Positions 1-5,751 of a stretch of 9,048 nt of DNA are shown piece by piece; the first letter of the stretch is position 1, and each line of letters opens with the position of its first letter. The stretch spans positions 1 through 9,048 of the forward strand of contig PXDR01000613.1 of NCBI GenBank assembly GCA_003566335.1. The letters are read 5' to 3'. The DNA is from Cyanobacteria bacterium T3Sed10_344R1 (lineage in GTDB: Bacteria > Cyanobacteriota > Cyanobacteriia > Phormidesmidales > Phormidesmidaceae). The notes beneath the pieces were generated by a model. It was given only the letters and a program-made list of their open reading frames with translations. It was not told the origin of the DNA and did not search any database. Made by a program: the position numbers and the translations under genes.

Positions 1-1068
1 GCCGGTAGACCCGCCGCCAATGTTGATAATCGGGTTCCGCTGAGCAAAGGCAGACAACGGGCCAGACCCGGCACTTTCGACCCGGTTCGTGCCCCGAAAG
101 ACACTGACGGGGTTAATGCCTAGGGCACCACCAATTAGAGCCAGACTATCGCCGACCAGGTGACGATAGGTCAAGTCACTCAAGGTCAGGTTAAAATCAT
201 CCCCCCCTTCGTAGGCCAGACGGACGTCGTTGTTGAACCGGGGAGCAGTGCTGCCAGAACCAGCTTGGAGTCCAGTCAGGAGCAGTCCTCGGGGGCTCAG
301 TTGGCTGACTAGGCTGAGCTGAGCGCTGGTAATCGTGTTCACAGCAGTGCCCGGATCATCAAAGTCTGGGGTGCCGTCTACCGGGAAGAAGTCTACGCTG
401 TTTGGCCCCCGACCCTGGAGGCCGAAGATCACCTGACCAAATAGGCGGGTGGTGGTGGAAAACTGGTTGGCCTGCAGTTCGGCGACGTCGGCTTCTAGGA
501 AGTCAAGATCCCGTTGAAGGTCGTTCAGTTCACTCCGAAACTCTTGCTGGAGTGCAGCCAGGGTGGCGAAGTCTGGGGAGTCAGGAGAAATGACGCTGAG
601 CAGCACATCGAGACAGGCGTTCAGCCCCGCCGAGAATTCGTAGCGGGTCATGGCCCGGTTGCCCCGGAAGGTGCGATCGGGATAACCCTCAATGCAGCCG
701 TATTCTTCGACCAACCGCTGTAGGGCGGTGAAGGCCCAATCGGTGGGGGCAACGTCGGAAAGCTCTGAAACTGAGGTGACCTGGGCGAGCTGCACAGGGT
801 CAGGGGACAGTTCAGGAGCTACGTCAGCAGTAAAGCTGAGGTCAGCAGATTCGGCAAGCGTTCTCAGAGCAAGGTTAGGCTGATGAGGGCTGTCGGCAGC
901 CGATTGGGTGAGGTCAGCATCGGCAGCTAACGCAGCTTCGTCAGCGGGAAAATTGAGGGCGTCGAAGCTAGGGGCGGCAAGGGCAGTGCTTGACCAGCCA
1001 CATGCGATCGCAACCAAGGTCACCTTAATGCCGGGGGACTTTAAGTAAGTCAGGACGGATTGAGTCAT
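1..1068 (-). CDS. SLH-domain outer-membrane porin (iron-uptake/OprB-type, SomA/SomB-like), 3' end outside window
   Basis: The frame runs open from an ATG at 1068 to the left edge, giving the first 356 residues. Residues 1-31 form a signal peptide: a Lys-containing N-region, the hydrophobic stretch VTLVAIACGW, and an ALA-AP cleavage site. An Ala/Asp-rich linker of about 70 residues follows. A single SLH domain lies at about 103-156 (SDVAPTDWAF, GYPDRTFRGNRAMTRYEF, ending in a Cys-containing helix). A heptad-like coiled coil spans about 170-200. From about 206 the sequence alternates short Gly/Asn/Asp-rich strands, as in an OprB-type beta barrel. This order is the standard architecture of cyanobacterial SLH porins, which usually exceed 500 residues, so roughly a third is missing. 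In the family the SLH domain contacts the peptidoglycan layer and the barrel passes ions or small solutes. Substrate cannot be read here; iron is the common family annotation. GAGG lies 12 bases before the start, a long spacing. Confidence 0.92.
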   Translation of the reverse strand, partial: MTQSVLTYLKSPGIKVTLVAIACGWSSTALAAPSFDALNFPADEAALAADADLTQSAADSPHQPNLALRTLAESADLSFTADVAPELSPDPVQLAQVTSVSELSDVAPTDWAFTALQRLVEEYGCIEGYPDRTFRGNRAMTRYEFSAGLNACLDVLLSVISPDSPDFATLAALQQEFRSELNDLQRDLDFLEADVAELQANQFSTTTRLFGQVIFGLQGRGPNSVDFFPVDGTPDFDDPGTAVNTITSAQLSLVSQLSPRGLLLTGLQAGSGSTAPRFNNDVRLAYEGGDDFNLTLSDLTYRHLVGDSLALIGGALGINPVSVFRGTNRVESAGSGPLSAFAQRNPIINIGGGSTG

Positions 1069-1383
1069 GGAAGATTTGTTCCTCAGTCACCACACAAGCG
1101 AGAACTTAGGGGCGTTATCCGGTAGCCAAGTTTCAGGCAGTTCGACCGGATCAGAGACGTCCTAAATTCGTCATTGGCCAATGACGAATTCTAGGCAGAA
1201 AAGTCCCTCATCCGAACAATAATGTGGGAGAAAAACAAATAAAAATGAGGAAGTCTAAGATGACGTCAGCCAAAACTGCGGCTGGGGCGTGATTTCGGCT
1301 GATTATCCCCATCAACCCTCATCCACACGGCAGCTTGTCATTAGGTCAAATAGCTGAACAACAGACCACAACCAGACAGGAGC
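1069..1383. other. Intergenic region between the hpsO-like gene and the porin gene
   Basis: This is 315 bases with no credible gene. Both flanking genes are read on the minus strand, so it holds the 3' end of the polysaccharide unit and the porin's 5' region. It contains a perfect palindrome (1165-1190), an AT-rich patch at about 1215-1245 that is T-rich on the minus strand and is the likeliest place for the porin promoter, and TGACGTCAG at 1261-1269. A small hairpin, CAGCC/GGCTG at 1267-1284, is the only terminator-like structure after the hpsO-like gene. Its T-rich tract begins about 17 bases further on, so it is not a standard intrinsic terminator. No clear -35/-10 pair could be fixed. Confidence 0.6.
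1161..1195. promoter_or_regulatory. Perfect 26-bp palindrome upstream of the porin gene, possible operator or cruciform
   Basis: The 13-base half AATTCGTCATTGG (1165-1177) is followed without a spacer by its exact reverse complement (1178-1190). CCTA (1161-1164) and TAGG (1192-1195) extend the symmetry with one unpaired C at 1191. The centre lies about 110 bases upstream of the porin start. There is no T-run on either side, so a terminator is unlikely. A binding site for a dimeric regulator is the simplest reading, but no known cyanobacterial operator is recognised in it. Confidence 0.5.
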
Positions 1384-2547
1384 CTAGAGGCTTTGATAGA
1401 AAGTCAACAGTTGCCTGGCCAAGGCCCGGTTGGTGTACTGACTCAGGGCTTTTTGGTAGCCAGCTTGGGCAAAGTGCTCGCCTCGGTCGGGGTTGTCGAT
1501 TAAGTCACCTAAGATCTCCCCCAGGGCTTCGGCGTTGCCCTCTGGGAACACGAGCCCAGCTTCGCCAATGACGTGGGGAATTTCACCGGAGTCAGAGCCG
1601 ATGACGGGCACTCGTGCCGCCATCGCTTCGATCAACACGTGACCAAACTGCTCTTTCCAGCCAGCAGCGGTCATGGTTTTGAACTGGTAGGTGGTTTCGG
1701 AGGGCAGCACCAGGGCGCTCATCAGGTTGATATAGTTGGGCACCTGATCGTGAGGGACGCTTTCGATCCAGAGGATGCGATCGCAAATCCCCAAATTTTT
1801 TGCAGCGGCCTCAATCTCAGCTTTTTGCGGCCCTCGCCCTAACAGCAGCAGCTTCCAGGGTCGATCTTTGAGGGTCGCCAGAGCCTTAACCAGGGTGAGC
1901 AATCCCTTCTCTGGCACAAACCGACCCACGAACCCAACTACAAACTCATCTGGCTTCAGCCCTAATTCAGCAGATAATTCTGGCTGGGATTGAGGCCGAA
2001 ACAACTGCTCATCGACCCCCAACTGGGGCATCACCGTCATCGGGCCGCCGTAGCCCCGCTGACGCAAAATATCGAAGCCATCTTGGTTGCCCACCACCAC
2101 CCCATCGGTGTGCTTGAGGTTGTAGCCTTCCAGCAAAGACACCGGAAACTTGAGGGTATAGGGCAGATTCCACCAGGTGAAAAAGACGTTTTTGGCCTTG
2201 AGTCCCAGTAGGCGATTCAGAGTAATGGCCTGGGTATAGGCCAGAGCTTTGGCTCCTTGCTCAACCTGGATGATGTCGGGGCGAAACTGGCGCAGCAGAC
2301 CAATCAGATCGGTGCCAAAGCACAACATGCCCTGATTGTTTTGGCTGAAGTTAGAGACAGGCACCCGATGAAACCGCCCAGCCTGGATCGGGTCAGGCTC
2401 GACCAGGCGATTTTGCACCCCGCCCGGTCGCCAGCGCTTGGGGACAACCACTTTGACCTCAATGTCTTCGTTTAGCTCAGCCAAGGCCCGCAGCTTCTCG
2501 CAGTTGAGCGGCACGATGTAGGTGTGGCTGATCACAAGCACTTTCAT
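1384..2547 (-). CDS. hpsO: GT4-family glycosyltransferase, HpsO-like (hormogonium polysaccharide biosynthesis)
   Basis: This 387-residue cytosolic GT-B glycosyltransferase is of normal length for GT4. The N-terminal acceptor domain starts directly with the beta strand MKVLVISHTYIVP. The C-terminal donor-binding domain begins near residue 200 with GFVGRFVPEKG (204-215), where R209 and K214 are the usual phosphate-contacting residues. The E-x7-E signature is present as E299 and E307 (EQFGHVLIEAMA), followed by PVIGSDSGEIPHVIGEAG. GT4 enzymes are retaining and use nucleotide sugars; the sugar and acceptor cannot be deduced. The HpsO assignment rests on recalled similarity (NCEKLRALAEL, SNFSQNNQG, FTWWNLPY, VVGNQDG) and on the upstream hpsN- and hpsL-like genes. 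The ATG at 2547 is preceded by AGGA with a 9-base spacer. It lies 34 bases after the hpsN-like stop, consistent with co-transcription. GT4 membership is certain; the exact hps name is less so. Confidence 0.9.
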   Translation of the reverse strand: MKVLVISHTYIVPLNCEKLRALAELNEDIEVKVVVPKRWRPGGVQNRLVEPDPIQAGRFHRVPVSNFSQNNQGMLCFGTDLIGLLRQFRPDIIQVEQGAKALAYTQAITLNRLLGLKAKNVFFTWWNLPYTLKFPVSLLEGYNLKHTDGVVVGNQDGFDILRQRGYGGPMTVMPQLGVDEQLFRPQSQPELSAELGLKPDEFVVGFVGRFVPEKGLLTLVKALATLKDRPWKLLLLGRGPQKAEIEAAAKNLGICDRILWIESVPHDQVPNYINLMSALVLPSETTYQFKTMTAAGWKEQFGHVLIEAMAARVPVIGSDSGEIPHVIGEAGLVFPEGNAEALGEILGDLIDNPDRGEHFAQAGYQKALSQYTNRALARQLLTFYQSL

Positions 2548-2560
2548 GGGCAGATATCCT

Positions 2561-2589
2561 GGGACTTAACTGGCCTGGGGCTTAACTGG
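2561..2589. repeat. Short tandem duplication in the hpsN-hpsO junction
   Basis: GGGACTTAACTGG (2561-2573) recurs as GGGGCTTAACTGG (2577-2589), one mismatch in 13 with a period of 16. The right copy contains the stop codon of the hpsN-like gene (2582-2584, minus strand); the left copy supplies a second TAA in the leader of the hpsO-like gene. It looks like a replication-slippage duplication and no function is evident. Confidence 0.5.
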
Positions 2590-3625
2590 GAACGCGGGCA
2601 GTTGGAGCCGGATCGGTCTGGTCGGGAGGGTTGATTGAGTCGGCTTGGCTAGCCCGGGTGTAGATTTGGCCGTCATCCCAATGCGATCGCACCTGAGTCA
2701 CCAACGCCTGCCCCAACCCCAAGCTATAAAACACCAGCCGGGTGAGAATCTTGATCGGAGAACCGCTCTTGTGGCAAGGGGGACGCCCCAGCACATGGCA
2801 GTCAAACAGACGACCAAAGAACCGTAGGCGCTGGCCCAGAGTGAGATTCTTCAGCCCCAGCCAAAAGTGATTGTGGTAGAAGGTGACCTGATATTTCAGC
2901 GACTTGGTGGTGATATCGTGACAGCCCCCCGTCTCTTCTCCTAAATGCACCAGATGGGCCTCAGGGTCATACCAAATGATTAGACCGGTTGGGCGAATCC
3001 CCAGGCAAAAATCTGACTCTTCCCGCACTGCACTGCCGCGAAACCGCTCATCAAACCGCAGGCCATGCTCCGTAAACAAGCTGCGGCGAAAAGACATATT
3101 ACAGCCCCGAGCCGTTAGCACCTGCTGGGGCTTAGTCGTGTGCACCAAATCAATGTGATACCAGGCAATTCCTGGATCCATCGCCTCTGGGGGCAGGGTC
3201 TCAATTTCGAGTCCGCCAGCATCTGCCAGCTTCATCCGATCAAACACCCGGCCCGCCACCGCCCCCACCTCTGGACGGTCTAGGTAATTGCGGGCATGGG
3301 CCTGGAGATAACCCGGTGGCAGTTCAACGTCGTCGTCAATAAATACCAGGATGTCACCCTGCGATCGCTCAATCGCATAGTTACGGGCTCCCGGCAGACT
3401 GGCCCAAGGCAATTGATAGTAGCGAATCTTGTTCGCCGCCGCCATTTCGTCTAAGAGGGCTTGGGTCTCTGGTTCATGGGTTTGGGTTTGATCCACCACC
3501 AGCACTTCGTAGTGGGGATAGTCCTGCTGTACCACGTTCTGCACCGTGTCCCGCAGCACCTGCTCCCGCCCATAGGTGGGCACAATCAGCGAAATTGAGG
3601 GCCAGTCCAACTGTTCACCTGTCAT
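2582..3625 (-). CDS. hpsN: GT2-family glycosyltransferase, HpsN-like (hormogonium polysaccharide biosynthesis)
   Basis: This 347-residue inverting GT-A glycosyltransferase opens with the family 2 nucleotide-binding strand ISLIVPTYGREQVLRDT (11-27). The metal-binding DXD-type motif is FIDDDV (D97-D99). GAVAGRVFDR (121-130) and the region AMDPGIAWYHIDLVHTTKP follow. The catalytic-base region is REESDF (201-206), then WYDPEAHLVHLGEETGG. After about 265 comes a Cys/His-containing stretch (FDCHVLGRPPCHKSGSP) and one weakly hydrophobic segment (about 293-310) that may touch the membrane. The last 30 or so residues are Pro/Ser/Asp-rich and probably disordered. The protein matches my memory of HpsN closely, and its place between hpsL- and hpsO-like genes fits. 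The donor sugar is unknown. The ATG at 3625 has AAGG with an 8-base spacer. The 103-base gap to hpsL (3626-3728) holds only an imperfect 11-base tandem repeat (3692-3713). Confidence 0.9.
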   Translation of the reverse strand: MTGEQLDWPSISLIVPTYGREQVLRDTVQNVVQQDYPHYEVLVVDQTQTHEPETQALLDEMAAANKIRYYQLPWASLPGARNYAIERSQGDILVFIDDDVELPPGYLQAHARNYLDRPEVGAVAGRVFDRMKLADAGGLEIETLPPEAMDPGIAWYHIDLVHTTKPQQVLTARGCNMSFRRSLFTEHGLRFDERFRGSAVREESDFCLGIRPTGLIIWYDPEAHLVHLGEETGGCHDITTKSLKYQVTFYHNHFWLGLKNLTLGQRLRFFGRLFDCHVLGRPPCHKSGSPIKILTRLVFYSLGLGQALVTQVRSHWDDGQIYTRASQADSINPPDQTDPAPTARVPS

Positions 3626-3728
3626 ACCGTTTACCTTGCCTTGAGCTGCTGGAGGCTTGACCTCAATTCAACTTCTCCACCCAGACTTCTACAGTTTGGC
3701 TGCTGTTTGACTGCCTGTTGACAAGCAC

Positions 3729-5381
3729 CTAAGAGAAGCCAGCAGATTTCTTCTGCATCTTTTTCAACTGTCGTGAGCTAAGCGCGTCTTCACCCTGGCT
3801 CTTCAGCTTGGCCTCTAGCCGCTCTTGCTGGTCAATCTCCGGCAGTTTCAGCACAATGCCTGCCGCCATCCAGTAGTAAACCGCTACCGGATCAACATCT
3901 AGGGGGTAATAGTAGGGGAAATAGCTAATAAACAGCACAAAGACCCACATACTGGCCCCATAGCCGCGCAAGTCCGGGTTCTTGATCTTGCGGTAGGACA
4001 CAAAGGTGATTAGGGTTAGCACGGTGTAAAGCAGCATGATGCTAGCCAGCCCCAACGGCCCCAATTCATACAGCACTTTAGAGTGATAGGTTTCAACCAG
4101 TTCAGTATCGCCAAACATCCGGGCTGAGTTGGTAGCACGACCCACGCCCCGGCCCATAAAGCCTCGCTGTTCTCTGATTGCCCAGTTAATTTGCTGCGTG
4201 ATGAATGCGGTCGGTGGCGACGCGTTCCAACGGTCTTCAAAACTATCAAGTCTCTCCTGCACTGCCCCAGGGTCTCGGGCAATCAAGAAAGAGGCCAGAA
4301 AAAATATCACCACACCAATCGGGATCAGCCGCTTCAATTTGGCAATTTGCCCCGTTAAAACCAGCAAGACGCCTAAGCTCACTGGGACTAAAGCCAAGGC
4401 GATGCGCTGACCTGACAATACAGCCATCATCAACACGCCCAGCAGTGACACAATGCCCACCGCCCGCCACAGCAGGTTGCGATCGTTGAAGGTCGTGCCA
4501 AAGGCAAAGAAAGTGGCGGAAATTAGAAACCAGCCCCACTGCCAGGGAGCCACAAAGGTACCCGGCAGCCGAATTTGACCTTGTTCTGGGGCGTACAGCA
4601 AAGAGCCGCCTACGAAACAACGGGCATCTAAAGAAGCTCGAAACAGAGCACCACCTTCTGCAACCGTGCCTTCACAGCGACCGGTGCGCAGCATCATGTA
4701 CTGAATGAAGGCTAGGCCGCAGCAAACCAACACCACCACGACCTGCATTCTCAAAAACAGATACATATCTTCTCGGGTACGGATGAGGTAATAAACGCAA
4801 GTGATTAGGGGCAGGTAGCCGATGAGTACCTTCAGCCCCAAGATTCCCATCAGAATAGGTTTCTCGCTACCATCTCCGCTCATATGCTGGGGCACATTAA
4901 CCAGCAGCATGGTCATGGTGCTGGTTGTCAACAGAATCCACAGGGGGATGCTAATGCCTTTGGGCAAAAGAAATGGAAGGCGCTGGCTGCGGCAAAACTG
5001 AAATACAGCAATTAATGCCGGGATATAAAAAGCGTCTTTAGCCAGTTGCAGAATGCCGCTACCGCCAAGAGCGTAGATGACTGTACCGCTAAACGGCATA
5101 TACAGCACAAAGGCGTAAATCGCGTGGCGGGGATATTTATAGGACAGCACGATGCAGAGCAAGCCAACGGCAGCCGCAACGCCGAGTTTAGGATCTAGCA
5201 CTAAGCTCAGCAGCAGCCCCAAAAAGGCGCAGCCAGCGAAGCTACCCAGGGTGAAGTTGATCAGCGCTTGCCGAGCTTTGGCGGCTTGCCGGGCCAGCTT
5301 GCGCTGCTCTTTGGGGCTCAGCGCTTCATCGGACTCAGCGGCGGCAGACTTGGCCTGTTTGCGGGAGGCGGACTTGACCAT
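3729..5381 (-). CDS. hpsL: HpsL-like multi-span membrane protein, O-antigen ligase/polymerase (Wzy_C) type
   Basis: This 550-residue inner-membrane protein has a charged cytosolic N-tail (1-40, Lys/Arg/Ala-rich), then about ten or more hydrophobic segments between about 41 and 512, and a charged C-tail (513-550). Signs of the O-antigen ligase/polymerase superfamily are the basic motif SGQR (R326) before a hydrophobic span, a large hydrophilic loop (about 370-432), and ETYHSKVLYELGPLGL (430-445), which resembles the conserved His-loop of WaaL/Wzy proteins with H433 as the likely key residue. Such proteins join lipid-linked glycans outside the membrane, so here it probably polymerises or transfers the hormogonium polysaccharide. 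It is the first gene of the apparent hpsL-hpsN-hpsO unit. The ATG at 5381 lacks a clear Shine-Dalgarno sequence. Fold class is well supported; the HpsL name is inferred from recalled similarity and gene order. Confidence 0.88.
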   Translation of the reverse strand: MVKSASRKQAKSAAAESDEALSPKEQRKLARQAAKARQALINFTLGSFAGCAFLGLLLSLVLDPKLGVAAAVGLLCIVLSYKYPRHAIYAFVLYMPFSGTVIYALGGSGILQLAKDAFYIPALIAVFQFCRSQRLPFLLPKGISIPLWILLTTSTMTMLLVNVPQHMSGDGSEKPILMGILGLKVLIGYLPLITCVYYLIRTREDMYLFLRMQVVVVLVCCGLAFIQYMMLRTGRCEGTVAEGGALFRASLDARCFVGGSLLYAPEQGQIRLPGTFVAPWQWGWFLISATFFAFGTTFNDRNLLWRAVGIVSLLGVLMMAVLSGQRIALALVPVSLGVLLVLTGQIAKLKRLIPIGVVIFFLASFLIARDPGAVQERLDSFEDRWNASPPTAFITQQINWAIREQRGFMGRGVGRATNSARMFGDTELVETYHSKVLYELGPLGLASIMLLYTVLTLITFVSYRKIKNPDLRGYGASMWVFVLFISYFPYYYPLDVDPVAVYYWMAAGIVLKLPEIDQQERLEAKLKSQGEDALSSRQLKKMQKKSAGFS

Positions 5382-5393
5382 AGGGTTCTTGAT

Positions 5394-5403
5394 CTGACGT
5401 CAG
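5394..5403. promoter_or_regulatory. 10-bp palindrome CTGACGTCAG close to the hpsL start
   Basis: A perfect palindrome lies 12 bases upstream of the hpsL-like start codon, at the position expected for the ribosome binding site. The 9-mer TGACGTCAG also occurs at 1261-1269, in the gap after the last gene of the same unit. A shared binding site is possible; chance is not excluded. Confidence 0.25.
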
Positions 5404-5483
5404 GGTCTGGGTAAGGCAGTAGCAGGCACCTGTCCCCACTCTACTCAATGGCTCCAAAGGACTTCGCTCGCTGGCCTGGGCTA

Positions 5484-5519
5484 GGCCGCAGTCTGTATGA
5501 AATCTTTTCAATTGCGGCC
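5484..5519. repeat. Nested inverted repeat upstream of hpsL
   Basis: The outer arms are GGCCGCA (5484-5490) and TGCGGCC (5513-5519). Inside them TGAAA (5498-5502) pairs with TTTCA (5506-5510) around a 3-base loop. The result is a two-part hairpin with an uneven internal loop (7 and 2 bases). It sits about 105-135 bases upstream of the hpsL start, so it could fold in the hpsL leader RNA or act as DNA. No T-run follows on either strand. Confidence 0.4.
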
Positions 5520-5564
5520 ATGATCTTCCCTGGACTTTACCCACGCTTTACCTGCTTAGGGCGG

Positions 5565-5587
5565 CCAGATCTAGAGCCCAGATCTGG
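5565..5587. repeat. 8-bp inverted repeat (CCAGATCT/AGATCTGG)
   Basis: The arms at 5565-5572 and 5580-5587 are exact reverse complements separated by 7 bases (AGAGCCC). Each arm contains the 6-base palindrome AGATCT, so the element can also be read as a direct repeat of CCAGATCT (5565-5572 and 5578-5585, period 13). That is a usual arrangement for two half-sites of a regulator. Confidence 0.4.
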
Positions 5588-5604
5588 GGCATAACCGTGG
5601 ATTT

Positions 5605-5618
5605 TGCGGATATCCGCA
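5605..5618. promoter_or_regulatory. 14-bp perfect palindrome TGCGGATATCCGCA, possible operator
   Basis: The sequence is fully symmetric with no spacer, in non-coding DNA about 80-95 bases upstream of the candidate protease promoter and 225 bases upstream of hpsL. Its form suits a dimeric transcription factor. I do not recognise it as a known Fur, Zur, NtcA or LexA site. Confidence 0.35.
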
Positions 5619-5677
5619 CAGGGGGCGAGTCATGGGGTTAGGGGACTCCGGTAAAGTAGGAATGAGTCTTGGTTAAA

Positions 5678-5697
5678 CCTATGTGAAAGTTCATAGG
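5678..5697 (+). promoter_or_regulatory. Inverted repeat CCTATG-N8-CATAGG next to the candidate protease promoter
   Basis: The 6-base arms (5678-5683 and 5692-5697) are separated by TGAAAGTT. The right arm ends two bases before a candidate -35 hexamer at 5700, a position from which a bound protein could influence polymerase. Confidence 0.3.
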
Positions 5698-5699
5698 CA

Positions 5700-5727
5700 T
5701 TGACCCAAGCTGTAAAAATTGTTTAAC
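5700..5727 (+). promoter_or_regulatory. Candidate sigma70-type promoter for the EGY-type protease
   Basis: TTGACC (5700-5705) resembles a -35 box and TTTAAC (5722-5727) is a weak -10 box after a 16-base spacer. Transcription would then begin near 5735, downstream of the possible TTG start at 5719, which supports translation from the ATG at 5752. The -10 match is imperfect, so this is a weak call. Confidence 0.3.
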
Positions 5728-5751
5728 CCAGTGGGCGCGCTCTACAGGCGC

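Larger units (their letters stand above)
5382..5751. other. Divergent intergenic region between hpsL-like and EGY-type protease genes
   Basis: These 370 bases must hold the promoters of both the minus-strand hps unit and the plus-strand protease. No convincing gene lies here; a minus-strand frame at 5335-5544 overlaps hpsL and has no recognisable protein character. The region carries at least four inverted repeats (5484-5519, 5565-5587, 5605-5618, 5678-5697) and the 10-bp palindrome CTGACGTCAG (5394-5403), so it is probably a regulated divergent control region. I could not place an hpsL promoter with confidence. Confidence 0.6.

Noticed and set aside
402..883. Plus-strand small open frames within the porin region
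   Set aside because: They are antisense to a continuous porin reading frame with a signal peptide and SLH domain, and their products have no protein-like features.
837..919. Direct repeat TGAGGTCAGCA in the porin linker (837-847 and 909-919)
   Set aside because: It falls in coding sequence for an Ala/Asp/Leu-rich linker, where recurring codons explain the match.
1205..1284. Intrinsic terminator after the hpsO-like gene
   Set aside because: The 5-bp hairpin (1267-1284) is not directly followed by a T-run on the minus strand; the T-rich patch lies about 17 bases or more beyond and may be promoter DNA instead.
4246..4620. Minus-strand 124-codon frame overlapping hpsL
   Set aside because: It is an alternate frame of the multi-span hpsL gene, with an Arg/Cys/Ser-rich product and no domain.
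5335..5544. Minus-strand 69-codon frame upstream of and overlapping hpsL
   Set aside because: It overlaps the hpsL start, crosses the inverted-repeat region, has no ribosome binding site and has an unremarkable composition.
5719..5751. Upstream TTG start adding 11 residues to the EGY-type protease
   Set aside because: No ribosome binding site precedes it, and a candidate -10 box overlaps it; the ATG at 5752 is more likely.
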